The notes under the pieces are model-generated. The model ran no database searches and had not been told where the DNA came from. It worked only from the letters and a program-made list of their open reading frames with translations. The translations under genes and the position numbers were made by a program. Below, one piece after another: positions 1-7,972 of a stretch of 64,000 bases of DNA. This stretch comes from Lachnospiraceae bacterium (lineage in GTDB: Bacteria > Bacillota > Clostridia > Lachnospirales > Lachnospiraceae). The stretch lies in the NCBI GenBank assembly GCA_024682835.1, contig JAIKYU010000103.1, positions 28,459 to 92,458 of the forward strand. Direction: 5' to 3'. Numbering within the stretch: the stretch's first letter is position 1; each line of letters starts with the position of its first letter.

Positions 1-629
1 GGAACAAACCAGGAAAACACCAGAACCGCGGCGAAAAGCAGGATCAGGAGCACCGCGGAAATCCTGAGAAAGTGAAAGATGAGCCGTCTGGTGTCCTCCT
101 GCGCCCGCAGCAGCTCCCTGTTCTCGTAGTAGACATACTCATTGATCGTCTCCTGAACCAGGGACGTGACAATCTGCACATCGTTTTCCCAGATCAGAAT
201 ATTGTCCTCATAGCGGTCCTGCGCGGCCAGATTCTCATAGATGCGGTCGCTGTAAACCCCGAGGTTGCGCAGATACTTCTCCGCGCTCTGCAGGCGCTTC
301 CGGTTTTCTCCCTCCTCCGTAACCTGCTTGAGCTCCTCCACCACGCGCTGCGCATCCGCAAGCATCCGGTTTAAAGCGGAATCTCTCGGAGACACACTTC
401 CGGCAATCACCAAATAGGTCTCGTAGTCAAAATCCTTTTTAAAATCAAGGCTGAATTCGCTGGCAGTCACCACGGAGTCCAGCATGGCTTCATATCGCGC
501 GTAAACATGCATCAGATACCCGAAGGCGATAAGCAGAAAAATGAGATTCGGAATCAACAGAATCAGGTAGGAGATCCGGATCCGCTGTGCCAGCCAGGAA
601 TCCTGAGCGGTCTGCCTCCACCGCCTCAT
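1..629 (-). CDS. Sensor histidine kinase, YesM-like (3' part outside window)
   Basis: Only the N-terminal ~209 residues are in the window. They show a first membrane segment (about residues 18-40), an extracytoplasmic region of about 150 residues rich in charged helices, and a second membrane segment running into the window edge. This is the layout of YesM/LytS-type kinases; HAMP and kinase domains would lie beyond base 1. The ATG start at 629 overlaps the TGA of the response regulator gene in an ATGA arrangement, so the two are translationally coupled. The kinase assignment rests on this coupling and topology, since no catalytic domain is visible. The ligand is unknown; relatives often sense sugars or peptides. 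Confidence 0.75.
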   Translation of the reverse strand, partial: MRRWRQTAQDSWLAQRIRISYLILLIPNLIFLLIAFGYLMHVYARYEAMLDSVVTASEFSLDFKKDFDYETYLVIAGSVSPRDSALNRMLADAQRVVEELKQVTEEGENRKRLQSAEKYLRNLGVYSDRIYENLAAQDRYEDNILIWENDVQIVTSLVQETINEYVYYENRELLRAQEDTRRLIFHFLRISAVLLILLFAAVLVFSWFV

Positions 630-2245
630 TCATGTCCCTCCGCCATTCCGCTTTCCCGGAACTGGGTCGGCGTCATGCCCTGGGTCTTTTTGAAAAGATA
701 GGAAAAATAATGTGGATCCCGGTAACCGCACAGGACGCTGATTTCACTGCTCTTCTTTGCGGTAAGACGCAGCAGCTCCCTGGCTTTGTCCATCCGGTAA
801 TCCGTCAGATACCGGATAAAAGGCTGCCCCGTCTCCTGGCGGAAAATCGTGCTCAGGTGATTTGGTGAGAAATTCACATGCGCCGCCAGACGGTTCAGCG
901 TCAGATCCTCCTGCGCATAGTTTTCCTCGATATAGCGGATTGCTTCGTGCACCGCCTCCCGATAGCGTCCGGAGGAGGTCTCCTCCCGGAGTGTCAGGGC
1001 ATGCCTGACGATCCGGGAGATGTAATCCTTTGCTCCCTGCGCGTCTGCAACGCCCGCGCCGGAAGCGTCCGGCAGCTCCACCTCATCGCGTTCGCGGTGC
1101 AGCTCATTCTCGGTAAAATCCGCCAGGCAGAAATAGCTGTCCATGAGAATGTACTGGCGGAACATCGTGGACTGCAGCGCATTCTTCCCGAGACCCTCAA
1201 AAAAGGTCTCCAGAAAGTAGTCGGTCTCCGCCGGGTCTCCGCGGTACAGGAATTCCTGCAGCTGTCTCTTGTCCACCCGTCTCGGATCCACCTCCGCGAG
1301 GCGAAAGTCCGCCCTTTCCCGCACCGGTTCTCCGGACCGGCTGGTCAAAAACTCGTTATTCTCCGTGAAATACCGCCCGGCAAAGGCACGGCTTGCCTCG
1401 GCGTAGGAACGCGGCAGATCGGTGATCCGATTGACCATCTCGCCGATACCGCCGAAATAACGGACATTTCGTCCGGCCAGCAGTCCGGTAATCCGTTCCT
1501 TTGCGCGTCCCAGGGCGTCCTTCAGCTCCGCTTCCCCATCGGCCTTAAACAAAAACGCCTCACCCTCCAGGTAACGGTCAAATACGATTGCGCCCTCCTC
1601 GTCGGCAATTCTCCGGGTATCCCTGTCAATATCGATTCTTCGCTCGGAATAGGTCTCCACTCCGCGATCATTCGGGTGCCATACGCGAAACAGCATCACG
1701 TTGTAGCAGATCGCGGCAATATCGATTCCCAGCCGCTTGGCGTCATCCAGGATCTCGGAGAGTTCCCTTCCGCCCGTCACAAGATTCCGGAAGAATTCCT
1801 GCTTTTCCAGCTCATTCCGCTCCCGCATCTCCTCCGCGTATTTCCGTGCGGACTCCCGCTCCTCCCTCTTCTCAAGAATCTTCTCGGAGATCGCGTCCAC
1901 CTCCCGGATCAGATTCTCGGAGCTGATCGGCTTGGACAGATACCGGGCGACACCAATCCGCACCGCCTCCTGGGCGTATTCAAACTCCTCATAGCCGGTG
2001 AGCAGGATAATCTCTGTCTGCGGGAAATCCGCCTTGATGTGGCGTGCCAGAACCAGCCCGTCCATGAACGGCATTTTGATGTCTGTGATCACAATGTCCG
2101 GCTGCTCCTTCTGAATCAGCGACCAGGCGAGCTCGCCGTCTCCGGCTTCCCCGCAGAATTCACAACCGTGGGCTGTCCAATCGATTTTATTCTTGATTCC
2201 CTCGCGGACGACAAACTCATCCTCCGCAAGAAACACCTTGATCAT
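626..2245 (-). CDS. Response regulator, AraC-type DNA-binding (YesN-like)
   Basis: A 539-residue cytoplasmic transcription regulator. The receiver domain spans residues 1-120, with the acidic pocket at E8/D9, the phospho-acceptor Asp at 55 (VITDIKMP) and the conserved Lys at 105 (YLSKP). A long middle region with a coiled coil near 120-160 follows, and a double helix-turn-helix AraC domain lies at about 430-530 (LNRLAAHVNFSPNHLSTIF, then MTPTQF). This is the length and order of YesN family members that pair with YesM kinases. It is transcribed first, from the promoter at 2362-2391, and its stop overlaps the kinase start. Targets are not deducible here; YesN relatives usually control nearby transport or polysaccharide genes. 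Confidence 0.93.
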   Translation of the reverse strand: MIKVFLAEDEFVVREGIKNKIDWTAHGCEFCGEAGDGELAWSLIQKEQPDIVITDIKMPFMDGLVLARHIKADFPQTEIILLTGYEEFEYAQEAVRIGVARYLSKPISSENLIREVDAISEKILEKREERESARKYAEEMRERNELEKQEFFRNLVTGGRELSEILDDAKRLGIDIAAICYNVMLFRVWHPNDRGVETYSERRIDIDRDTRRIADEEGAIVFDRYLEGEAFLFKADGEAELKDALGRAKERITGLLAGRNVRYFGGIGEMVNRITDLPRSYAEASRAFAGRYFTENNEFLTSRSGEPVRERADFRLAEVDPRRVDKRQLQEFLYRGDPAETDYFLETFFEGLGKNALQSTMFRQYILMDSYFCLADFTENELHRERDEVELPDASGAGVADAQGAKDYISRIVRHALTLREETSSGRYREAVHEAIRYIEENYAQEDLTLNRLAAHVNFSPNHLSTIFRQETGQPFIRYLTDYRMDKARELLRLTAKKSSEISVLCGYRDPHYFSYLFKKTQGMTPTQFRESGMAEGHE

Positions 2246-2361
2246 GAAACCCCCTTAGATTCCAGGCCAATCCGCATCCGCTGCCATTCAGTGTCTCTCC
2301 GGTTCCTTAACGCAAAGTAACCATTCAGCGCTTTACCAGCGCTTAAATTTCAACCGATTCG

Positions 2362-2391
2362 ATTATACTCTTTTCAACCATCCACTTGCAA
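2362..2391 (-). promoter_or_regulatory. Sigma-A-type promoter of the two-component operon
   Basis: On the minus strand TTGCAA (2386-2391) is followed after 18 bases by TATAAT (2362-2367). This leaves a leader of about 110 bases before the response regulator start at 2245. The -35 hexamer is shared with the divergent promoter at 2386-2414. Confidence 0.6.
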
Positions 2392-2414
2392 CCTGTCAGG
2401 AATAGATATATTAT
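2386..2414 (+). promoter_or_regulatory. Divergent promoter of the diguanylate cyclase gene
   Basis: TTGCAA (2386-2391) is followed after exactly 17 bases by TATTAT (2409-2414). Transcription would start at about 2421, one or two bases before the ATG at 2423. TTGCAA is its own reverse complement, so the same six bases also serve as the -35 of the minus-strand promoter. Confidence 0.55.
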
Positions 2415-2422
2415 AAGATATT

Positions 2423-3502
2423 ATGAGCAAAATTCTGGATCTGATCAAAAAAGATTCCATCTTTGAAGGAGAATCCAACCGTCTGCTGATGCTCCTTCGG
2501 AGTCTTTTGCTTCTTTTCATTCCCTACACCTGCTCCGTAGGTCTCTCGCTCCTGCTGCACAGGCTCATGGTACACGCTCTGGCTGCCTTTGCTTTCGCGC
2601 TCCTGTTTCTGGTTTTCTTCATCAGGAGTTATAAGGTCCGTCCGCCGCAGACCTGCCTGTTTACGACGATACTCTGCTATTTCTATGCCTACTACTTCTC
2701 CACGACCCTGGGCTGGCACTTTTCCTTCTACATGCTGTTTCTGGTCGGCTTCTTTCTCTTCTGGTTTGACAGCTCCATGAGCATCAAAAAGAAGTCACTC
2801 ATCAGCGCCGTGACCGGTCTGCTGCTGTGTTTCGTCTGCATGATGTCCCCGCAGATCACTGCCATTCTTGAACCGGGGAGCGCCGCGTACGCCTATCTGA
2901 CCTACAGCAACCTGGTCTTCTGCATCCTGTTTCTCTCCGTCATTGCAAGCTTCTTCTGCCTGCAGTTTGTCGAAGCGGAACGTCAACTCTATCTCTACAA
3001 TAAGGAGCTCAAGCGGATCTCCGAAACCGATCCGCTGACCAAGCTCCCCAACAGGCGCTTTGCTCTGGAAGAGCTCAAGGAGATCGAGGCCGGTTACGAA
3101 AGCAATGACCGCTTTGTCTCCATCGCCATCGGGGACATCGACTTTTTCAAGCGCGTCAACGACAGTTACGGACATGACGCCGGGGATTACATCCTCTCCT
3201 CCCTCTCCGGGCTTCTGAACGAGGAGATGAAGGAGCATGGAATGGTTGCGCGCTGGGGCGGCGAGGAATTCCTGTTTGTGTTTGATCACGCAAACGGGGA
3301 TGACTCATTTCTGCTTTTAGATACCCTCAGGGAAAAAATCGAACACACAGAGTATACCTTCGGCGGGCAGCGGATTGCGATCACAATGACCTTCGGTGTG
3401 GAGGAATACGGTCCGCGTGTGGGAATCGATCCCACCATCGCAGCCGCCGACAAGAAGCTCTACCTTGGCAAGAACAGCGGCAGAAACAAGGTCGTTTACT
3501 GA
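2423..3502 (+). CDS. Membrane-bound diguanylate cyclase (GGDEF)
   Basis: A 359-residue protein expected to make c-di-GMP from two GTP. Residues 25-180 form about six membrane helices with short loops. The GGDEF domain runs from about 195 to 355, with the DPLTKLPNRR entry motif, IGDIDFFKRVND, and the active-site signature GGEEF at 279-283. GGEEF is an accepted active variant. No RxxD inhibitory site is visible before the signature, so product inhibition through that site is not expected. No ribosome binding site precedes the ATG; with the promoter at 2386-2414 the message would be nearly leaderless. It converges with the OmpA-like gene with a single base between the two stop codons. Confidence 0.93.
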   Translation: MSKILDLIKKDSIFEGESNRLLMLLRSLLLLFIPYTCSVGLSLLLHRLMVHALAAFAFALLFLVFFIRSYKVRPPQTCLFTTILCYFYAYYFSTTLGWHFSFYMLFLVGFFLFWFDSSMSIKKKSLISAVTGLLLCFVCMMSPQITAILEPGSAAYAYLTYSNLVFCILFLSVIASFFCLQFVEAERQLYLYNKELKRISETDPLTKLPNRRFALEELKEIEAGYESNDRFVSIAIGDIDFFKRVNDSYGHDAGDYILSSLSGLLNEEMKEHGMVARWGGEEFLFVFDHANGDDSFLLLDTLREKIEHTEYTFGGQRIAITMTFGVEEYGPRVGIDPTIAAADKKLYLGKNSGRNKVVY

Positions 3503-3503
3503 T

Positions 3504-4487
3504 TTACTGATTCGCGCCCGGTGCTTCCTCCGTGCCCTCGTCGTTTAAGATCTCTATCATTTCCCGGATCATCTCCTCGTCCTTTAAGCGGAACTGAATC
3601 TCCACCCGGCGGGAAGCCTCCGCATCGATCTCTCCATGATCATCCAGAACCGGATTGCTGTATGACCGGCCGCTGGTCGTCACCAGCTTCCGGAGATCCT
3701 CCAGCTCCGCCTCCGTAAGAATTTTGCTTTTATCGGCGAGACAGTATTCCGCCACGGAATAGGCGCGCTTCTGCGACAGTTCAAGATTGAACAGATATCC
3801 GCCGACGTCGTCCGTGTGCCCCTCGATGATGATCTCCGAGACGTACTCCCGGTAATCCTTTCCCATCAGGGTGCGTACATAGCGCGGAAGAAACTCATCC
3901 AGGAATTCCTTCCCGGTGGCCTTTAAATCCGACCGGCCGGAGGCAAACAGGATGCTCGACTGGAAGGTGATCGCACCGGTCTGCTGATCCACGGCCAGCT
4001 CCAGTCCGGAATGCTCGAACTCCTCCTTCAGGGCCTCCACCAGGGCGCTTCTCACACCGATGATCCGATCCAGCTTGGCCTGCTGGGAGGCCATGAGGTT
4101 TTCAAGCTCCGACAGCAGCAGATGCTGTGCTTTGAGCTCTTCCTCCTGTGTCAGCAGCTTGTCCTGCTGCGCCAGCAGCTCCTTTTCCTGGGCAAGCAGC
4201 TTGTCCTCCTGAAGGGCAAGCGCCTCCTTCTGCTCATCAAGCAGGAGGCTCTGGGTGGCGACGGTCTCGCGCTCCATATCCAGCGCATCCGTCTGCACCT
4301 TAAGCTCCTCCTCCTTTCCCAGAAGCTCATGCTCCTTGGCATCGTACTGCACCTGGGCACGGAGCATCGTGACGGCGATGATCAGTACAAAGGTCAGAAG
4401 CAGCCCCGCCATCATGTCCGAGTACGACAGCCAGTAGGTCGTCTCCTCGTCACCATGTCGCTTTTTGATCGATCCCCGCTTTGCCAT
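3504..4487 (-). CDS. OmpA/MotB-like stator protein, ZorB-like
   Basis: A 327-residue protein with one N-terminal membrane helix (about 20-42) preceded by a basic cytoplasmic tail. The helix begins WLSYSDMMAGLL, and its Asp (D24) lies where MotB carries the proton-binding Asp. Residues 45-140 form a long coiled coil built from heptads such as LLAQEKE and LLTQEEE. An OmpA-type peptidoglycan-binding domain follows at about 170-310 (FASGRSDLK, IIEGHTDDVG, LSQKRAYSV). Family knowledge says MotB/ZorB partners anchor a five-to-two ion-driven motor to the cell wall. The gene starts 3 bases after the MotA-like gene ends, so they are co-translated. No flagellar genes are nearby. ZorB-like is an inference from the partner's form. 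Confidence 0.82.
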   Translation of the reverse strand: MAKRGSIKKRHGDEETTYWLSYSDMMAGLLLTFVLIIAVTMLRAQVQYDAKEHELLGKEEELKVQTDALDMERETVATQSLLLDEQKEALALQEDKLLAQEKELLAQQDKLLTQEEELKAQHLLLSELENLMASQQAKLDRIIGVRSALVEALKEEFEHSGLELAVDQQTGAITFQSSILFASGRSDLKATGKEFLDEFLPRYVRTLMGKDYREYVSEIIIEGHTDDVGGYLFNLELSQKRAYSVAEYCLADKSKILTEAELEDLRKLVTTSGRSYSNPVLDDHGEIDAEASRRVEIQFRLKDEEMIREMIEILNDEGTEEAPGANQ

Positions 4488-4490
4488 CCC

Positions 4491-5906
4491 TTACTTCTTT
4501 CCGAAAAGGTTGCCGCGTTCTCTTTCCTTCGATGCCTTCGAAGCCGCGTCGATCCTGTCAATTGTCTCTAACAGAGAGTCATTGAGCCGCTCAATGGCGC
4601 GGTGTACATCCTCCAAAACATCCCGCACACCGTCATAAGCGGCCGAATAGGTGTAGGGCACCTGCTCCGTGAGCTTCTCAAGCCGCGCGGCCATCTCATG
4701 AAGCTCGGCATCCGATCGCTGCATGGCCTCCGACAGAGCCCGGACGGTCTGGGCCGCACTCTCCGGCATCCTTTCAATATCATCATGAAGCTCTCTGATC
4801 AGGCGCTCCTGATCGGACAGCCACGCGGTGTACCGGTCAGCCTGCTCCGCCGTTCCCTCCAGCACACGCTTAAGCTGTGAAGCATTTTCCTGCTGCAGCT
4901 TGTAGGTCTGATCAATGGTAAAGGACAGCTGGGAGAAGGAATGACCGAGAGATTTGTTCATCTCGGCAATGAAAGCATTCACGATGAGACCGAGCGCATC
5001 GAGCTGATTCTTCTCCGCTCCCTTCGCGAAACGGGCGATGGTCTCGTCAAACCGGTCAAACTGCGGCTCCAGCAGATCCTCCATTCCCTCAGCCAAGGAA
5101 CCGGAAATCGTCTCCGCAAGATTTTCAATCGCCCGGATCTGCTCCCGCTGAAGGGACAGCATCAGGTTGCGTCCGTCCGTCTCAGCATCCGGCAGCACAA
5201 AATTGCGGTGCACGAACAGAAAACCGTCAAGCTCCGCCTCCGTCTCCTCCAGCTTGCGCTTATAGACATAGTTGAACACCAGGGAAAAAACCATGCCGTA
5301 GATCGAGGTGTGAAAAGCGACCTTGATGCCGCTCATCAGCGGAGCGATGCTTCCCGTGATTTCCGCTGTCGAACCGGTGGCGAAATTCTGCAGACCGAGG
5401 GACAGCCCGATAAAGGTACCGAGAATTCCCAGACCCGTCAGTGCCCCCGGCACCTGATTTAACAGATTCTTGTGAAGCACCTCGTCCGCCAGCTCTCCGC
5501 CGATGAAATCCTCCAGATCACGGCGGTACTGCGGCAATCCAGACTGTCCGATCCGTTCCGTCTCGCGTACGAATTCCCGGTAGCGCCCCTGAAGCAGCGG
5601 ATCCGTAAAGAGCAGCTCACCGTTGCGCCGGTACTGCTCCCACAGGGACGGCTTTGCCGTCGTCGCATCCTGGCGGATCCTTAATGAAACCCTTCGCAGA
5701 TCAAGAATCAGCCGGTTTGCGGGGAAAAAGGCATGCAGTTCGCAGTTGATGAAAATGAGGGCGACGACAAGGAACATCGCGACATTGACAATCAGATTGG
5801 CGGGGCCTCCCGTCTGCGCGGTAAAGAAATTCAGATACAGACAGACGCCCACCATCAGAAGAAAGGTGATCGTCAGCAGCCACTCATACCATTTTCGACC
5901 GATCAT
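4491..5906 (-). CDS. MotA/TolQ/ExbB-family channel with long tail, ZorA-like
   Basis: A 471-residue inner-membrane protein. Two membrane helices occur near residues 8-60. The MotA/ExbB core spans about 145-245, with the signature VPGALTGLGILGTFIGLSLG and a second helix pair (IKVAFHTSIYGMVFSLVF). A helical cytoplasmic tail of more than 200 residues follows, predicted as coiled coil. MotA proper and ExbB lack such a tail, whereas ZorA of the Zorya anti-phage system has both this core motif and a long tail. The start is set by AGGAG seven bases before the ATG. It sits about 40 bases downstream of the 6S-like RNA and directly before the OmpA-like partner. The nuclease/helicase partners of known Zorya systems are not adjacent. 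Confidence 0.82.
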   Translation of the reverse strand: MIGRKWYEWLLTITFLLMVGVCLYLNFFTAQTGGPANLIVNVAMFLVVALIFINCELHAFFPANRLILDLRRVSLRIRQDATTAKPSLWEQYRRNGELLFTDPLLQGRYREFVRETERIGQSGLPQYRRDLEDFIGGELADEVLHKNLLNQVPGALTGLGILGTFIGLSLGLQNFATGSTAEITGSIAPLMSGIKVAFHTSIYGMVFSLVFNYVYKRKLEETEAELDGFLFVHRNFVLPDAETDGRNLMLSLQREQIRAIENLAETISGSLAEGMEDLLEPQFDRFDETIARFAKGAEKNQLDALGLIVNAFIAEMNKSLGHSFSQLSFTIDQTYKLQQENASQLKRVLEGTAEQADRYTAWLSDQERLIRELHDDIERMPESAAQTVRALSEAMQRSDAELHEMAARLEKLTEQVPYTYSAAYDGVRDVLEDVHRAIERLNDSLLETIDRIDAASKASKERERGNLFGKK

Positions 5907-5945
5907 GGGAATACTCCTTCTCTATCAGGCTCCTGTAAATCACAA

Positions 5946-6141
5946 AGAGAACCCGCGATGCCGGCTCCTGCTTTTTGACTCCTAGCCAAAGCCAGGTGGG
6001 TAACCGCAGTCCTGCTTCTGCCTTCCTCTGCCATAACCGCAAAAGCGGCCGAAGGCGTGACATCTGTCAGGATCATCTAGGAATCCCGTTGAAAGTACTT
6101 GTAGGTTCAAAAATACAGAAGTTGTCGAACATCTCAGGCTC
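5946..6141 (-). ncRNA. ssrS: 6S RNA (SsrS) candidate
   Basis: A transcript of about 195 bases is predicted from the promoter at 6148-6176. Its 5' end contains CCTGAGATGTT, which pairs with GGCATCGCGGG near the 3' end (10 of 11 positions, counting G-U pairs), extended outward by GGAG/TTCT. An inner perfect stem GATTCCTAG/CTAGGAGTC encloses further hairpins (GCCTTC/GAAGGC, GCCGC/GCGGT). The TGAGATGTTCG 5' segment and the GGCATC 3' segment match the closing stem I remember for E. coli 6S RNA. 6S RNA binds the housekeeping RNA polymerase and down-tunes it in stationary phase. Length and architecture fit. No open reading frame in the region looks coding. Exact ends are approximate. Confidence 0.68.
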
Positions 6142-6147
6142 CTTACT

Positions 6148-6176
6148 ATTATAAACAATCCGTCTGTTTCTGGCAA
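6148..6176 (-). promoter_or_regulatory. Strong promoter of the 6S-like RNA
   Basis: On the minus strand TTGCCA (6171-6176) and a perfect TATAAT (6148-6153) are separated by 17 bases. Transcription should start at about 6141, exactly where the paired 5' end of the structured RNA begins. Confidence 0.72.
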
Positions 6177-6177
6177 G

Positions 6178-6205
6178 AAAAAAACTCATCACCGGTGAAG
6201 ATGAC
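6178..6205 (-). terminator. Rho-independent terminator upstream of the 6S promoter
   Basis: On the minus strand a stem GTCATC/GATGAG with a nine-base loop is followed by a run of seven T. It would insulate the 6S-like gene from transcription coming from rsgI, whose stop codon lies about 295 bases further up. Confidence 0.5.
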
Positions 6206-6499
6206 GAATTTGCATCGGGAGGAGTTTTTTTGTGGGACCGCTATTCAGTTTTATTATTCAGTTATATTTTAGTAAACCGCAGGATGGCAGTTCTCTCGGC
6301 TGCTGCATGGGTGCTTTCCGTTTAATCATGGCGTTCGGCTGTTCCTATCCGATCTCCCGTGTACTCGCCGCCTCTGCTTTGAGGGAGGTTCGCCGCTTTG
6401 GGCTGCTTTCCGTTTTGGGAATCGGAGACTGCTCGACGTCCTTATCTGATCACCTGCAAAACTTCCGAATGACTACCTCCTGCGGATTTCCTAACTTAT
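6206..6499. other. Non-coding stretch between rsgI and the 6S unit
   Basis: About 290 bases follow the rsgI stop. I see no convincing gene, only a 23-codon reading frame on the minus strand without a ribosome site. No promoter or RNA motif is recognised before the terminator at 6178-6205. It may simply be a long 3' untranslated region of rsgI. Confidence 0.4.
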
Positions 6500-7972
6500 T
6501 CAGTTTTCTGCGTCGATTTCTTCCGATTCCTCAGCTGAATTTGTCTCCTCGGCTTCCTCGACCTCTCCTTCGGATTCGTGTTCCTCTTCCGCTTCCTCAG
6601 CTGAATTTGTCTCCTCGGCTTCCTCGACCTCTGCTTCGGATTCGTGTTCCTCTTCCGCTTCCTCCTCGGAACCGCTGCCTTCTTCCTCTCCGGGCTCCTC
6701 TTCCGAACCGGAGCCTTCACCCGCATTGGGTGAACCGCCTTCTTCGGATTCGCCGGGGGTTTCCCCGCTCTCGCTTCCCGGATCGATTCCGCCGGCTGAC
6801 TCACCTTCTCCTGCTCCGGTTTCCGGACTGCTGCCCGGTGCGGTGTCGCCGCCCTTTGATCCGTTGTCGCCGGCATCGGCAACCTGAACGCCATTCGCGC
6901 CGGTATCACCTTCCTCCGAGGTCTTCTGTCCTGCCTCGCTGTCCTCTGTCACGCCGGTTTTTTCCGTCTGGGCAGGGGTCTCGGGTGCTTCCTGTGTGCT
7001 GCCGGTCTGATTGCTCTCCGCTGATTTCTTCGGCTTTTTCTTCTTTCCGTTTGCCGGTGAGGATGAAGCGGATCTGCCGGCGTCTGTCTCCGTGCTTTGC
7101 TGGATCTCGAAAGCGGTCGTCTGCGGGGCCTCCGGTGTTGCCTCTGCCACTCTTGCCGCCGCGGCAGGCTTCTGCGCAGCAGTCTGTGTCGTTGAGACCG
7201 CATTCTTATCGGTGTAACTCACAATGTCCTTCACCGCCTTGGTCTTAAAGGTGTCCACATCCCTGGAGGTGATTTCCGCCCTGGCTTCCACCGTCACCGC
7301 CTGCTTGAGCGCCGAATACCTTCCGGTGCTGATCCCGAGGCTCTGGGCCGTGTTTCTGTCCTCAATGGTCGAAGAGACAACCACAAGCTGCGCACTGACC
7401 GCCTTCTCCTCTTCTCCCTCCGCCACGGTGAAGGTCTCCTCCACCTCACGGGCGAGCTTGTTGGTGCGCGCTTCCGAATTGCTGGAGATATCCACCAGAT
7501 AGGTGTTGCCGGCAACCTGATCGCCGAAGCCCATCTCATCCACCACTTCCCTTGTCCTGACCAGTGCCTCGGAAAGGGTGCGTCCCTTGATCTTACTGTT
7601 TACGAGCTCCTCCACGACCCGCTCCGCATCCTCGTTCATCGGCGTGATATCAAGCACGCGGTCCTTGCCGTTTAAGGAAAACTCAATCGACGGATTCACA
7701 TCCACCGAGACATAGGTGAAAGCGTGTGAATTCTGTTGATAGAACGTCCCGCTCACGCAGGCCACCAGAATTGCTGCCGCCGCCGCGGCAAATGCACGAA
7801 CGGCTCCCCGGAAACGCACCGTCTTCCTCACGGTCTTTTTCGTCTCTGCCGCCGTCTCCTTAAGACAGATCGTCCTGCCGATCTCAAGCTCCTGCTGCAG
7901 TCTGATGACGGTTCCGTCTTCCGCAAGCACTGCGCTACAGCCGTTATTCACTTCGAGGACTACTGCCTTCAT
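6500..7972 (-). CDS. rsgI: Anti-sigma factor RsgI-like, with long acidic extracytoplasmic tail
   Basis: A 490-residue single-pass membrane protein. Residues 1-55 form the cytoplasmic RsgI N-terminal domain (MKAVVLEVNNGCSAVLAEDG) that binds SigI. A membrane helix lies at about 58-77, followed by the RsgI core (YVSVDVNPSIEFSLN, about 85-200). From about 260 to the end the protein is low-complexity, rich in Glu, Ser, Ala and Gly. The last ~50 residues hold two copies of a 22-residue repeat. In cellulolytic clostridia such RsgI ends often carry carbohydrate-binding modules that sense substrate; here there is only a disordered acidic region, so the signal is unclear. Its ATG overlaps the sigI stop by four bases. 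Confidence 0.9.
   Translation of the reverse strand: MKAVVLEVNNGCSAVLAEDGTVIRLQQELEIGRTICLKETAAETKKTVRKTVRFRGAVRAFAAAAAAILVACVSGTFYQQNSHAFTYVSVDVNPSIEFSLNGKDRVLDITPMNEDAERVVEELVNSKIKGRTLSEALVRTREVVDEMGFGDQVAGNTYLVDISSNSEARTNKLAREVEETFTVAEGEEEKAVSAQLVVVSSTIEDRNTAQSLGISTGRYSALKQAVTVEARAEITSRDVDTFKTKAVKDIVSYTDKNAVSTTQTAAQKPAAAARVAEATPEAPQTTAFEIQQSTETDAGRSASSSPANGKKKKPKKSAESNQTGSTQEAPETPAQTEKTGVTEDSEAGQKTSEEGDTGANGVQVADAGDNGSKGGDTAPGSSPETGAGEGESAGGIDPGSESGETPGESEEGGSPNAGEGSGSEEEPGEEEGSGSEEEAEEEHESEAEVEEAEETNSAEEAEEEHESEGEVEEAEETNSAEESEEIDAEN
6531..6662. repeat. Two tandem 66-base repeats within rsgI
   Basis: Copies at 6531-6596 and 6597-6662 differ at a single position (ctcctt versus ctgctt). 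Each encodes 22 residues of the acidic tail, including EEAEETNSAEE. Near-identity at the DNA level points to a recent duplication. Confidence 0.85.

Noticed and set aside
878..2320. Plus-strand frame of 480 codons
   Set aside because: Antisense of the YesN-like regulator, whose receiver and AraC motifs are unmistakable.
5946..6141. Cobalamin, c-di-GMP, T-box or RNase P element instead of 6S RNA
   Set aside because: The conserved boxes of those elements are missing, and end-to-end pairing with its own promoter fits 6S RNA better.
5982..6176. Minus-strand frame of 64 codons
   Set aside because: It overlaps the structured 6S-like RNA and lacks a ribosome site; base pairing explains the sequence better.
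6232..7248. Plus-strand frame of 338 codons beginning near 6232
   Set aside because: It lies antisense to rsgI and its Pro/Arg/Leu repetition mirrors the acidic repeats of RsgI; no ribosome site or family pattern.
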